A DNA stretch of 64,000 bases from Acidobacteriota bacterium (GCA_016716905.1 JADJUS010000022.1:1475501-1539500), one strand, 5' to 3'. Positions 34,992 to 43,866 are shown, numbered from the stretch's first letter. Notes: generated from the sequence alone by a model not told the origin. Program-made: numbers and translations.

Positions 34992-37900
34992 TTACTGACG
35001 ATCGGGCGCCCGCCCCACCTCAAGCGGCACCACTCGCGCGTCTTCCCAGCGCGCCGTCCGCCGGTTCCAGGCAAAGACCATCAGGTCATATCGCCCTGGC
35101 TCCAGGCCCGACACCGTCAACTCAAACCCGGCGGCGTGGAACTGGGGTGCGACCGCACGAGCCACGTCTGGCCTGGCGACGCCCAGCCGGGCCTCGCCCA
35201 GGAAGCGTGCCGCGGCTGCGGGCACGTCGCGGCGCACCGCCCAGACGTGCACCGCGTCAATGCCGGTGCCGATCTCGGCGCGCGGGTCCATTGCATAGCC
35301 GGCGACCGCGAACGAGTTCCGCACCTGGGCGCCGGGTGTTGGCGCGTCCACCTGCACGCGGACCAGGCTGCTGTTCCACGCTTCGGCCTGCCGGCCGATG
35401 GTCACGCTCACCGGGATCTGGGCCTGTTCGCCACCTCGCAGGAACACGAGGTTGTAACGACCCACATAGCCGGGCCCAGGCATCCACGTGAAGACGCCCT
35501 CAACGAGGCTGCTTCCCGGAGGCAGGTCGCGCAGCGTGCCATTCACCATCAGGAAGCCTCCAGTGACGGCCTCGCCGAGCCTCAGTTCAAGACGGCCCAG
35601 TTCGGCCACCTTCACGTGCCGGGACCCGAAGGCGTCAACAGGCACTTCGCCGAACGGCGCGTTCAGATCGAAGCCCGTCCGGCCCGTCACCTCGGCGGTC
35701 GCAACAGCGAAGCTCGTGAGCCGAGCCGCATCGTCACGCACTTCGGCGGGCGCTGCCAGCAGCGTGTTCAGTGGCAGGTCGGCGTTGTTCACGATAAAGA
35801 ACCGGCTGCCGATCCCTTCGGTCCGGTCAGCGCTGTCAGTCACCAGCCAGGCGATGGTATGCAGGCCGTTCGTCAGCGTCGTCGTGTCGAGCATGAAGGC
35901 GCCAATGGCCCCGCGCTCGGCATCGAGGTTCCGGAATTTCGTGGGATTGCTGGTTCGGGTCGTCAGTAACGGCTGCGGCGTAGTGTTGCCGAGTGCGCTT
36001 GCGACATCGTCGTTGCAGTAGACACCGGCAGGCACGGGGTTCCCGACATCGCCGCGGCACTGGTTGTAGGCAACCTTGCCCACCGCCAGGCCGTCGATGA
36101 GCACCGTCATGGTGAGCCCATTGAGGGGAATCATGATGCCGGTGGGATCTTCGATCGTTGAGGCGGCAGGCGTCAGCGCCCAGCCGAACTGCGCGATCGT
36201 CCCGCTGACCACCTCGCCTGGCGCCGGCGAATCAATCACGCCGAACGGCTTTGCGATGTTTTCGTTGTCGAGCGTGATGGTGGTCGGCGTGTTGTCATCG
36301 ATCGAGCGGCCGAGCAGGGTCTGATTGCCCTCCTGATCGGTGGCCACCGCGTACAACACCACGGTCCCCTGTCCGCCCATCAACGTGCTGGCCGGAACAT
36401 TGGGCAGCATGTTGGTGAGGATCTGCAGGCCCCAGCCCGCGCGATTGGCGTACGGCAGCGTGTCGTAGAGCGCCTCCACATCAGGCCGCGCTCCGGCCAC
36501 AAAGACTGCGTCAGCCAGGTACGCCAGGCTGCTGCCGACGACCGGCGCGCAAGTGGCGGGGTCGTCGAAGGCGAAACAGTTGCGGTAGAGCTTGACGTTC
36601 ACGACGCCCACGTCGTCGAGTGCCCAGCCCGTGACCGCGATGGCACCCTGGACGCCTGTGGCGCCCTGCGCAGGCGTGTCCACCTGACCGAAGGCGGGAT
36701 CAAGCGAGCCGGCCGATTGCAGCAGGAGGTTGACGATCACCGTGCCCTGCGGCCCGCCAAGCCCGGTTGCCGTCGCGGTGATGGTCGCCGAGGCGGTGGT
36801 GACGCCGGCCAGCACGTTGCCGGGGTTGATGATCCCCACGGTGAACGCGCCACTGCCGGTGCCTGTCGGGTTCGCGATCTGGACCCATGGCTCGATTGCC
36901 GAAGCGGTCCACTCCACGAGCGGGTCGGCTGTGACGGTAATGACCTGCGGTGCGGTGATGGGGCTCAGCGTACCGCTGGTATTGACGCCGCTGAAGTTGA
37001 TCACGGCCGGCGCGAGCGACAGCGCTCCCGTCACGTTCAGATCGGCGCTACCCGAACTGGACGAGTAGATGATGGTCGGCGTGAAGGTGCCGAGAATCGT
37101 CAGCAGCTGCGGTGCCGTGCCTCCGGGCAGCGTCCAGAGGGCGGATGCCACGTTGTTCACCACGGGAACCGTCACATCCACGCCCACAACTGTGGATGAC
37201 GTTCGCACGGAGAACGTGAATGTGCCGCTGTTGACCGGTTCAACTGCACCACTCGTGATCGACGCCGTCATCATCACGTACTGATCGGTGTTGCTGAATG
37301 GCGCGCTCGCGGGCTGGACGATGGTCTGGGTCGCCATTCCGACCCACAGGTCGGCCGGGATTTCGTACTCGTGCATGAACTCCACCACGCGCAACGCATC
37401 TCGGGCAGACAGGCGGAAAGCCGCCAGCGAATCCAAAGTCGTGGTGTTGGGTTCACTGATGAAGTTGAGCCAGGTCAGCAGGTTGACGGTGGTCGGCACA
37501 AAGACACCGCCGGACGGCTGTATGACATCAACGGACGTCGAGAATCGGTCGGTGCGCAGATACCGCGCGGCCGAGAAGTCCATGAAGCGCTCGCTCGCGG
37601 GCCACGGCAGGCCCGTGGGTGCAGGCGCGATCACACCGTTTTCGTCGCGAATCAGCGCAGGCAGTGTGTTCAGCGTTGCGAGCGACTCGGGCGTGGCTTC
37701 CGTGATTTTGAGGAAGCGGTTCAGGTACTGGATGAGATCAACAGTGATCTGGCCGTGTTTGTCGGCGGCACCACCAAGGAAGGCGGTCGACAGGAAAAAA
37801 TCGTCAGGAGTCAGCGCCTGCGGGGCGGCACACGCGGCCACGAAGACCGTGCCGCTGAAACATGTCGATGGTGACACTGCGGGAAGGAGACTCAACGCCG

Positions 37901-38564
37901 CGCCGCGGAATTTTGCCCAATCCAGCGGGTCGAGTGCGGGGTGATAGACGGTGCCTTCGGCAGGATCCCCGCCTGGCGAGGTGTCTTCCTCGAGAGGGTC
38001 GGTCTGCAGGTGCCCGTACTTCATGATGCGGCGGTACAACGCCAGGTTTTCCATCGGGGAATCGATCGTCTTCCAGGACGCGCAGGTGTCGTCGGGCGCA
38101 CAGGTGGTGCCGAAATACAGCCGGCCGGCCGGATCGAGAGTCACCAAATCCGCGTTCTTGAGGTTTGCGATGGTCTCGTCAAAGTGCATCCGCTGGTTGC
38201 GTTCTTTCGTCCGGGCCCCACTAAGGCGACCGAAGTAGTCAAGTTCGATCAGCTTGTTGAGTGATCCCGGGTCCACATCGCAGCTCAACGGCGCAAACGG
38301 AATCTCCAATCCGGTAATGTCCACTGGAATCGGGCAGTAGTCCCACCCGAGCGTGTCGCCTTCCAGTTCGACCCATCGCTTCTGCAGGATGGGCTGGCCG
38401 GTCGTGACGTCGCGCTTGACGTGATACAGGTCACCGAAGAGATCTCCTACGTGAGTTTCAGGTTCGCCGCCGCCTTGAGCGAGCGGGGTGCTACCCAGAG
38501 CCAACGCCACCGCCGCGCAGACGAACGCCAGTAACAGAGTCTTGGTCTTGCCCAGTTTCTTCAT
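34992..38564 (-). CDS. Large secreted multidomain protein, BACON/Ig-like repeats, unknown function
   Basis: The ATG at 38564 is preceded by GAGGGCACC and starts a signal peptide (KKLGKTKTLLLAFVCAAVAL, cleavage after PLAQG). 1190 residues. Residues about 30-430 are alpha-rich with paired Cys and no known domain. About 560-660 is a BACON-like domain (LAPAVINFSGVNTSG, EWTASAIEPWVQI). About 670-760 and 790-890 are two Ig-like units starting AFGQVDTPAQGATGVQGAIA and PFGVIDSPAPGEVVSG. A third, PTPGAQVRNSFAVAGYAMDP, is near the end. It lies 65 bp upstream of the exporter operon on the same strand. It carries its own Sec signal, so it is not an NHLM cargo; it may be the extracellular partner of the system. 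Confidence 0.75.
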   Translation of the reverse strand: MKKLGKTKTLLLAFVCAAVALALGSTPLAQGGGEPETHVGDLFGDLYHVKRDVTTGQPILQKRWVELEGDTLGWDYCPIPVDITGLEIPFAPLSCDVDPGSLNKLIELDYFGRLSGARTKERNQRMHFDETIANLKNADLVTLDPAGRLYFGTTCAPDDTCASWKTIDSPMENLALYRRIMKYGHLQTDPLEEDTSPGGDPAEGTVYHPALDPLDWAKFRGAALSLLPAVSPSTCFSGTVFVAACAAPQALTPDDFFLSTAFLGGAADKHGQITVDLIQYLNRFLKITEATPESLATLNTLPALIRDENGVIAPAPTGLPWPASERFMDFSAARYLRTDRFSTSVDVIQPSGGVFVPTTVNLLTWLNFISEPNTTTLDSLAAFRLSARDALRVVEFMHEYEIPADLWVGMATQTIVQPASAPFSNTDQYVMMTASITSGAVEPVNSGTFTFSVRTSSTVVGVDVTVPVVNNVASALWTLPGGTAPQLLTILGTFTPTIIYSSSSGSADLNVTGALSLAPAVINFSGVNTSGTLSPITAPQVITVTADPLVEWTASAIEPWVQIANPTGTGSGAFTVGIINPGNVLAGVTTASATITATATGLGGPQGTVIVNLLLQSAGSLDPAFGQVDTPAQGATGVQGAIAVTGWALDDVGVVNVKLYRNCFAFDDPATCAPVVGSSLAYLADAVFVAGARPDVEALYDTLPYANRAGWGLQILTNMLPNVPASTLMGGQGTVVLYAVATDQEGNQTLLGRSIDDNTPTTITLDNENIAKPFGVIDSPAPGEVVSGTIAQFGWALTPAASTIEDPTGIMIPLNGLTMTVLIDGLAVGKVAYNQCRGDVGNPVPAGVYCNDDVASALGNTTPQPLLTTRTSNPTKFRNLDAERGAIGAFMLDTTTLTNGLHTIAWLVTDSADRTEGIGSRFFIVNNADLPLNTLLAAPAEVRDDAARLTSFAVATAEVTGRTGFDLNAPFGEVPVDAFGSRHVKVAELGRLELRLGEAVTGGFLMVNGTLRDLPPGSSLVEGVFTWMPGPGYVGRYNLVFLRGGEQAQIPVSVTIGRQAEAWNSSLVRVQVDAPTPGAQVRNSFAVAGYAMDPRAEIGTGIDAVHVWAVRRDVPAAAARFLGEARLGVARPDVARAVAPQFHAAGFELTVSGLEPGRYDLMVFAWNRRTARWEDARVVPLEVGRAPDRQ

Positions 38565-38779
38565 GATGGTGCCCTCGTGGATCTTCGTGAGACGAAGAAA
38601 GCCGCAGAGCGGCGCGAGGAGCGAGGCCCGGCGACACACACCGGGGGTGCATATCTCGTACCGATGCCGGACACATCAACCGGACCGGTCATGCAACGCG
38701 GCGTCACGACGGGCACATACCCCCGGGGGCTGACGATTACGCAGTGTGGTGTGGATTAACCCGCGGTAAGGTAGCGCCG

Positions 38780-39286
38780 ATGATCCACCGACACCACTGG
38801 CCGGCCGAGGCCTGCCAGTTCCACGATCAGATCTCACGCGTCGTCTTCGCGCGCGAAGCGCGGGAGCCAGGGCTGGCCGTCTCGAACGTCGGCGGCTGGC
38901 ACTCCACGCCGGACCTGCTCTTATGGGAAGAGGACGGCGTTGCAGACTTGATCGACCGGATCGCAACCGTGGCCGACGACATTGGCGCCGGCGGCATGCG
39001 GATGCAAGCGTGGGCGAACGTGATGCGCGCGGGCAATCATCACCTGGCGCATCGGCACGGGGAGGCCGTGTGGTCAGGCGTGTACTACGTCGAGGCAGGC
39101 GACGCCAACTCGGGCGGCGAGATCACATTCGCGCGGGGCCGTGAGGTCGAGCGGGTGGCGCCACGCCCGGGGTTGTTACTGCTGTTCCCGGGCGAGCTGT
39201 TACACAGCGTGGCCACCTACAAGGGATCTACGCCACGGATTTCGGTGGCGTTTAATCTGTCGGCTTGGCGATCTTCTTCTGAGTGA
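38780..39286 (+). CDS. 2OG-Fe(II) oxygenase family protein
   Basis: The ATG at 38780 gives 168 residues. The C-terminal half is the double-stranded beta-helix of the 2OG-FeII_Oxy_5 family: HRHGEAVWSGVYYVEAGD, then RPGLLLLFPGELLHSVATYK and PRISVAFNL. Likely iron ligands are H91 or H93 and H142, with R153 as the 2-oxoglutarate contact. The 3' end overlaps the Nif11-type precursor gene by 35 bp, tail to tail. Position beside a leader-peptide gene and an NHLM exporter suggests peptide hydroxylation as a role; this is inference, and a housekeeping oxygenase is also possible. Confidence 0.8.
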   Translation: MIHRHHWPAEACQFHDQISRVVFAREAREPGLAVSNVGGWHSTPDLLLWEEDGVADLIDRIATVADDIGAGGMRMQAWANVMRAGNHHLAHRHGEAVWSGVYYVEAGDANSGGEITFARGREVERVAPRPGLLLLFPGELLHSVATYKGSTPRISVAFNLSAWRSSSE

Positions 39287-39539
39287 CCGCATAGACCTCG
39301 GCGAACCACTCGCCGTTCGCACGGAACCCACCGGCGACTGTCTCCAGATCGCGGTCGCTCATCGCGCCCGCAAGCGCAGCCGTCACCTCATCGTGCGCCA
39401 GTGCGTGGCCGCTCTCGGCCGCGACGGCAATGATGTCGTTCACAGGCTGGCTGCCCTTCAGTGCCTCAGCGACCCGTTCCTGAATCGCGGCATCCTTGCG
39501 AGCAAAGGATATGAACTCCTGGAAGGTGGAGGTTTTCAT
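39252..39539 (-). CDS. Nif11-type leader precursor peptide with double-glycine site
   Basis: 95 residues. Residues 1-60 match the Nif11 leader fold (TFQEFISFARKDAAIQERVA, then IAVAAESGHALAHDEVTAAL). The leader ends DRDLETVAGG at residues 70-71. Positions relative to the cut fit the C39 rule: M at -12, D at -8, L at -7, V at -4, GG at -2/-1. The released part would be 24 residues, FRANGEWFAEVYAVTQKK plus six more, with no Cys but Phe, Trp and Tyr. It is the natural cargo of the exporter at 28.3-34.4 kb. The absence of Cys, Ser and most Thr argues against a lanthipeptide. Confidence 0.85.
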   Translation of the reverse strand: MKTSTFQEFISFARKDAAIQERVAEALKGSQPVNDIIAVAAESGHALAHDEVTAALAGAMSDRDLETVAGGFRANGEWFAEVYAVTQKKIAKPTD

Positions 39540-39563
39540 GAGCGCAAGATAGCAGATCCCCGA

Positions 39564-40685
39564 CTACCGATTCACCAGGACGTTCCTCACCAATATCGCC
39601 GTCCTCGGCGTTTCGCCATCCACCGGCACCGCCGCGATCGCCATCACCACGTCCATGCCCCGGACGACGCGGCCGAACACCGCGTACTGATTGTCGAGGC
39701 CGCGGCACTCGCCCGTGCAGATGAAAAACGAGGTCGTCGCGCTGCCCGGATCCTCGCCGCGTGCCATGGAGAGAATGCCCGGCATGTTGGGCGTGTTCGT
39801 GAACTCGGGCGCCAGGTTGTGGATCAGCGCCGATTGCTTCGCGGTCAGCGGCGTCTGGCGGTGCATCGGCGAGCCGGTCTGGATGACGAAATTCGGAACG
39901 ACACGATGGAAGAGCGTGGCGTCGAACACGCCGGCCACGGCCAGTTGCAGGAAGTTGCGGACGGTCTCGGGTGCCTTGTCGGGGAAGAACTCCACCTCGA
40001 TCTCACCGGCGGTGGTGTCGAGCACCGCGCGCGCTTTCGCCATTTCCTCCACGGTCGCATCCACAAACGGCGGCTTTACGGGCGGTGGCGTGTCGCGGAT
40101 CGTCACCGAGGTAATCACGACGCGTTCTTTCGCCATGCCATTTGCGTCGGCATCGATGGTGGAGATGGCCTGCACCACTTCAAGGCCGTCAACCACGCGA
40201 CCGAAGACCGAATACTGGCCGTCAAGCGCGACCTGCGGACTGGCGCACACAAAAAACTGCCAGCCGCCGCTGTCTGGCAGGCCCGGCGCGAGCACAGCGC
40301 TGACCGTTCCCTGGCTGTGCGTCTCCTGACTCAGTTCCCGTTTGAGCAGGTTCATGCCGCCCGTGCCGTACTGCGCGGCCTTCGCCGGGTCTTTCGAGAT
40401 CGGGTCGCCTCCCTGGATGATTCCGTACTTGATCACGCGGTGAAACGTGGTGCCCGCGAACGCGCCATCGCGCGCCTGTTTCATGAAAAAGCCGACATGA
40501 TTCGGCGCCGCCTTCGGCAGAAGCTCAAAGACAAACGTCCCCTTCGACGTCTCTACCACGGCCTGTTTGCCGGTCATCTCGGCGAGGGAGTAGGGCGTGG
40601 TGAACGGCGCGGCCTTCGGGGCAGGCTTTTGCTGACTGTTCGGAACGCCCGACAGCAACGCCAATGCGATTAGGACCAAGAGCAT
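39564..40685 (-). CDS. Peptidyl-prolyl isomerase with two cyclophilin domains
   Basis: 373 residues. A short signal-type N-terminus (LLVLIALALLSGVP) suggests export. Domain 1 lies at about 40-200 (GTFVFELLPKAAPNHVGFFM, TTFHRVIKYGIIQGGDP, YSVFGRVVDGLEVV). Domain 2 lies at about 215-370 (GEIEVEFFPDKAPETVRNFL, ATLFHRVVPNFVIQTGSP, YAVFGRVVRGMDVV). Both keep the FHR and the C-terminal FGRV motifs, so both may catalyse proline isomerisation in the periplasm. Single-chain tandem cyclophilins are uncommon but known. Divergent from the M28 peptidase gene, with only 29 bp between starts. Confidence 0.9.
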   Translation of the reverse strand: MLLVLIALALLSGVPNSQQKPAPKAAPFTTPYSLAEMTGKQAVVETSKGTFVFELLPKAAPNHVGFFMKQARDGAFAGTTFHRVIKYGIIQGGDPISKDPAKAAQYGTGGMNLLKRELSQETHSQGTVSAVLAPGLPDSGGWQFFVCASPQVALDGQYSVFGRVVDGLEVVQAISTIDADANGMAKERVVITSVTIRDTPPPVKPPFVDATVEEMAKARAVLDTTAGEIEVEFFPDKAPETVRNFLQLAVAGVFDATLFHRVVPNFVIQTGSPMHRQTPLTAKQSALIHNLAPEFTNTPNMPGILSMARGEDPGSATTSFFICTGECRGLDNQYAVFGRVVRGMDVVMAIAAVPVDGETPRTAILVRNVLVNR

Positions 40686-40714
40686 GGAGGGAGATTATCG
40701 GGTAAATTGAGCGA

Positions 40715-41473
40715 ATGCGCCGATCACACTTGCTTGCCTATGGAGTCCTTGTTGCCGCCGCCGCCTGCGGGGGCCCGAAGTTGCCCGAGACCGTGGCCGA
40801 AATGCCGAACCTGGACACTGCGCGCGTGCTGGCCGACATCACGCGCCTGTCGTCGGACGAGTTCCAGGGCCGCGCGCCTGGCGGTGAGGGCGAACGCCTC
40901 ACCGTCCAATACCTGACCGATCAGTTCAAAGCGGCGGGCCTTGAGCCGGGGAACCCCGACGGCACCTGGGTGCAGAAGGTGCCGCTCGTCGGCATCCGCC
41001 CCACCGTCTCGGCGCCATTCACGGTCACGCAGGGCGGAAAGTCGCGGCAGATGAATGTGCCGAACGACCTCATCACCTTCAGCAGACACGTCACAGACAC
41101 CGTCACGCTGGCGAACTCCGAGATGGTGTTTGTCGGTTATGGCATCCAGGCGCCCGAGTTCCAGTGGGACGACTACAAGGGCGTGGACGTAAAAGGCAAG
41201 ACGATCCTGATGCTCGTCAACGACCCGCAGATTCCAGGTAGCGGCCCCGGCGGACTCGACCCGGCCGTGTTTGGCGGCAAGGCGATGACCTACTACGGCC
41301 GGTGGACCTACAAGTTCGACAAGGCCGCCGAAATGGGCGCAGCCGCCGTGCTCGTCATCCACGAAACCGGACCCGCGGGATATCCCTATGCCGTGGCGCA
41401 GGCGATGGGCGGCGAACGCTTCAGCCTCTCGACGCCCGACAAAAACATGGGCAAGGCGACCGTCGAAGACTGA
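40715..41473 (+). CDS. M28 family peptidase, N-terminal part, ending at a premature TGA
   Basis: The lipobox-like N-terminus LLAYGVLVAAAACGG suggests a lipoprotein. Residues 30-130 are the M28 lead-in (RLSSDEFQGRAPGGEGERLT, YLTDQFKAAGLEPGNPDGTW). Residues about 130-250 are a PA insert (FVGYGIQAPEFQWDDYKGVD, AAAVLVIHETGPAGYP). The frame stops at TGA (41471-41473) in the context VED-stop-ISLEA, where relatives have Trp (TGG). The same frame continues without a break to 42391. Confidence 0.85.
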   Translation: MRRSHLLAYGVLVAAAACGGPKLPETVAEMPNLDTARVLADITRLSSDEFQGRAPGGEGERLTVQYLTDQFKAAGLEPGNPDGTWVQKVPLVGIRPTVSAPFTVTQGGKSRQMNVPNDLITFSRHVTDTVTLANSEMVFVGYGIQAPEFQWDDYKGVDVKGKTILMLVNDPQIPGSGPGGLDPAVFGGKAMTYYGRWTYKFDKAAEMGAAAVLVIHETGPAGYPYAVAQAMGGERFSLSTPDKNMGKATVED

Positions 41474-41515
41474 ATTTCCCTGGAAGCGACGACTGCTCTG
41501 CTGAAAGCTGCCGGC

Positions 41516-42391
41516 GTGGATTTCGCCGCAGCCAAAGCGAAGGCCACCACGCGGGAATTTACACCGGTGCCGCTGAAGGCCACCGCCTCGGTGACGCTCA
41601 CACAGGCAACTCGCTCACTCGACTCCCAGAATGTCGTCGCCAAACTGACGGGCAGCGATACGGCACTCAACACCGAATACGTCGTCTACACAGCGCACTG
41701 GGATCATTTGGGCGTGAGCGCGCCGGCCCCCGACGGCGACACGATCTACAACGGCGCCAGCGACAACGCGAGCGGCACGGCCGCCATTCTGGAGATGGCT
41801 CGCGCATTCAAATCACTGCCCGTCGCACCGAAGCGCACGATGGTGTTCCTGGCGGTCACCGCCGAGGAACAGGGCCTGCTCGGCTCCGAGTACTACGCGC
41901 GCTTTCCGCTCTACCCGCTCAACCGCACGCTGGCGAACATCAACGTGGACGGCATGAACCTGTGGGGCAAGACGAGCGACGTGACGGTCATCGGCAAGGG
42001 CGCCTCCGACCTGGACGACTACCTTGAGGCCGCGGCGAAGGAAATGAACCGCACGTTAATCTCCGACCCCGAGTCCGAGAAAGGCTTCTACTACCGCTCA
42101 GACCACTTCAACTTCGCCAAGGTCGGTGTGCCCGCCATGTATCTCGACGACGGGAGTACGTTTGTCGGGAAGCCGGCAGGGTACGGGCAGCAGAAGCGCG
42201 AGCAGTGGACGGCGCAGGATTACCACAAGCCGTCCGACGAGGTGAAGCCCGACTGGGATCTGGCCGGCATGGCCGAAGACGGCAAGCTCTACTTCGTCGT
42301 CGGCTACCGCGTCGCCCAGGCGGCCACGTACCCCGAGTGGAAAGCCGGCAACGAGTTCAAAGCCGTGCGCGACAAAATGCTGGGGCGGTGA
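41516..42391 (+). CDS. M28 family peptidase, C-terminal catalytic part
   Basis: Same frame as the preceding piece; the first visible start here is internal. The zinc sites of M28 are present: YTAHWDHLGV (His and Asp), NGASDNASGTAAILEMARAF, LAVTAEEQGLLGSEYYA (general-base Glu-Glu), VDGMN and FYYRSDHFNFAKVGVPAMYL, ending with DYHKPSD. An intact protein would be about 558 residues, normal for this aminopeptidase group. One G-to-A change in a TGG codon explains the interruption. Confidence 0.88.
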   Translation: MDFAAAKAKATTREFTPVPLKATASVTLTQATRSLDSQNVVAKLTGSDTALNTEYVVYTAHWDHLGVSAPAPDGDTIYNGASDNASGTAAILEMARAFKSLPVAPKRTMVFLAVTAEEQGLLGSEYYARFPLYPLNRTLANINVDGMNLWGKTSDVTVIGKGASDLDDYLEAAAKEMNRTLISDPESEKGFYYRSDHFNFAKVGVPAMYLDDGSTFVGKPAGYGQQKREQWTAQDYHKPSDEVKPDWDLAGMAEDGKLYFVVGYRVAQAATYPEWKAGNEFKAVRDKMLGR

Positions 42392-42406
42392 GAAAACGAC
42401 CTCTGG

Positions 42407-42467
42407 AAAACGACCTCTGAGGTAATTACCGCCAAGACAGATCGGTAATTACCTCAGAGGTCGTTTT
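42407..42467. terminator. Family I palindromic element, likely bidirectional terminator
   Basis: Arms of 25 bp (42407-42431 and 42443-42467), AAAACGACCTCTGAGGT plus AATTACCG, perfectly complementary, with an 11-nt loop. The ends give CGTTTT on both strands. It lies between the convergent ends of the M28 and methyltransferase genes. A truncated extra left arm (AAAACGACCTCTGG) stands just before it at 42393-42406. Confidence 0.8.
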
Positions 42468-42476
42468 CGCTCATCG

Positions 42477-43085
42477 TCAAGCGCGCCTGACCACGACCGT
42501 CGTCATCGCGCGCTGCCCCTGAACAACAGTGGTCTTCAGGGGATCGAGGAGTTGGCCCCCGAGGGTGGTCATGAGCGCCATGAGCTGTTGTTCGTCCACG
42601 AGGTAGCGCTCCGACCCATCGGGCAACGCGAAGCGGCGGCCGGCAATTTGGCGCACCTGTGATTCCATCCCGATAGACGACGCGAGGCGGGCGAAGAAGA
42701 GGCCGCCTGGGCGCAGGACCCGCCAGAGTTCGCGCATCATTGCCTCGAAGTGATCGTCATCGCGCGCGAAGTGCAGCACGGCGCTGCAGATGACGACGTC
42801 GAAGGAGCCAGAGTCGAAGGTCAGCGCTTCGAGCGGCTCCACACGAAAGTGCGCCGGATCGGCCGGCCGCCCGAGTTCGATGGCCAGTTCGCGCACACCC
42901 GCCACCGCCGCCGGATTGGCATCAACGGCGTAGACATCGACGTCCTGCGTCAGCAGGTAGTACGCATTGCGCCCTGAGCCGCAGCCTGCGTCCAGCACAC
43001 GATCTGTGGCGCTGATGCGGCCTTTCAGGAGCTGGTCGAAGAGATAGATGTCGATGTTGCCGAACTCGGCTGAGAGATTGCGCAT
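42477..43085 (-). CDS. Class I SAM-dependent methyltransferase
   Basis: The ATG at 43085 (MRNLSAEFGNIDIYLFDQLL) is chosen because the frame upstream is only the palindromic element. 202 residues. SAM-binding motif I is VLDAGCGSGRNAYYL, motif II VYAVDANPAAV, the motif IV region FDVVICSAVLHFA and post-motif LWRVLRPGGLFFARL. It resembles TehB/Methyltransf_11 proteins that act on small molecules. Substrate unknown. Upstream, the same-strand beta-barrel gene ends only about 60 bp away, with a hairpin between. Confidence 0.88.
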   Translation of the reverse strand: MRNLSAEFGNIDIYLFDQLLKGRISATDRVLDAGCGSGRNAYYLLTQDVDVYAVDANPAAVAGVRELAIELGRPADPAHFRVEPLEALTFDSGSFDVVICSAVLHFARDDDHFEAMMRELWRVLRPGGLFFARLASSIGMESQVRQIAGRRFALPDGSERYLVDEQQLMALMTTLGGQLLDPLKTTVVQGQRAMTTVVVRRA

Positions 43086-43088
43086 GTG

Positions 43089-43149
43089 TAAAACGACCTC
43101 TGAGGTAGTTTCCCATCGTTCGCCGGAAACTACCTCAGAGGTCGTTTTA
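43089..43149. terminator. Family I palindromic element between two same-strand genes
   Basis: Arms of 25 bp (43089-43113 and 43125-43149), TAAAACGACCTCTGAGGT plus AGTTTCC, perfectly complementary around an 11-nt loop. It overlaps the beta-barrel stop codon and ends 3 nt before the methyltransferase ATG, so it could terminate one gene and shape the start of the next. Confidence 0.8.
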
Positions 43150-43866
43150 TCTCCCGATCGTGAGCCCCACCGCGATGTGATGCGAAGCGGCGGTGAGGCG
43201 GCCGCGGCCGCCGGCGGTGAGGTCGATCTCCGGCCGCGCGTACGTGAACTTGTACTCAACCATCGCCGAGAGCATCGACGTGAGCCGGGCGGTGACGCCG
43301 GCCGCCGCCTGCGCGCCGATGCCGGCGAACTCGTAGCCCTGCACGTTCAGGCCCGGCGCCACGACGTCGCGGCCGGGGATGACGGGGCCGGCGCCGCCGC
43401 GAACGAGCAGCGCGACACGCGAAGTCGGGTCGCCCAGCGGCTGCCGCAACACGACGTTGGCGAGCAGGAAGTTGAGGCCGTGTGTGTGGTTGTATCGATT
43501 CACGAACGTGCTCATGGGAAGCAGCCCGTTGATCGCAACACCGGCAGCCGTTCCGCGTACCTGCACCACATCCCGCGTGCGTGCCAGCACCTTGCTGTGC
43601 AGCAGCTCAACCTCCACGCCGAATCGCCGTTCGCCGCCGAAGAACCTCGTGAGACGCACGCCGTAGTACGGCGCGTTATCGAACGGCTTCGCATCATAGT
43701 GCACGTCGTCGAACGTGAGTGACTGCCCGACGTCCGGGCGGTCGATCGAGATGGACGACGGCCGGGTGTGATTGTTGCCGGTGTAGGTTGAGAACGCCCA
43801 CTGGGCGTCGGCGGACGCGGGGATAAGTGCGCAGGCCAGCGCGAGGAGGAAACGCGTGGGGAACAT
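43147..43866 (-). CDS. Outer-membrane beta-barrel protein
   Basis: The ATG at 43866 (MFPTRFLLALACALIPASAD, then AQ) starts a good signal peptide; the longer frame to 43914 has none. 239 residues. Strand patterns include YYGVRLTRFFGGERRFGVEV, NFLLANVVLRQPL and MLSAMVEYKFTYARPEI, and the protein ends HHIAVGLTIGR. The pattern fits a porin-like 8-10 strand barrel (lipid A deacylase/opacity class). It lacks a terminal Phe but ends in a strand. Transcribed toward the methyltransferase, divergent from the S9 peptidase. Confidence 0.75.
   Translation of the reverse strand: MFPTRFLLALACALIPASADAQWAFSTYTGNNHTRPSSISIDRPDVGQSLTFDDVHYDAKPFDNAPYYGVRLTRFFGGERRFGVEVELLHSKVLARTRDVVQVRGTAAGVAINGLLPMSTFVNRYNHTHGLNFLLANVVLRQPLGDPTSRVALLVRGGAGPVIPGRDVVAPGLNVQGYEFAGIGAQAAAGVTARLTSMLSAMVEYKFTYARPEIDLTAGGRGRLTAASHHIAVGLTIGR

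Noticed and set aside
39252..39539. Lanthipeptide or thiazole/oxazole precursor
   Set aside because: The core has no Cys and too few Ser/Thr, and no LanM, YcaO or radical SAM gene is in the window.
39141..40673. 510-codon open frame on the plus strand opposite the cyclophilin gene
   Set aside because: The minus strand encodes two complete cyclophilin domains; this frame is its complement.
41471..41473. TGA read as selenocysteine
   Set aside because: M28 peptidases have Trp here, no metal or redox role is expected at this place, and no selenocysteine machinery or stem-loop was noticed nearby.
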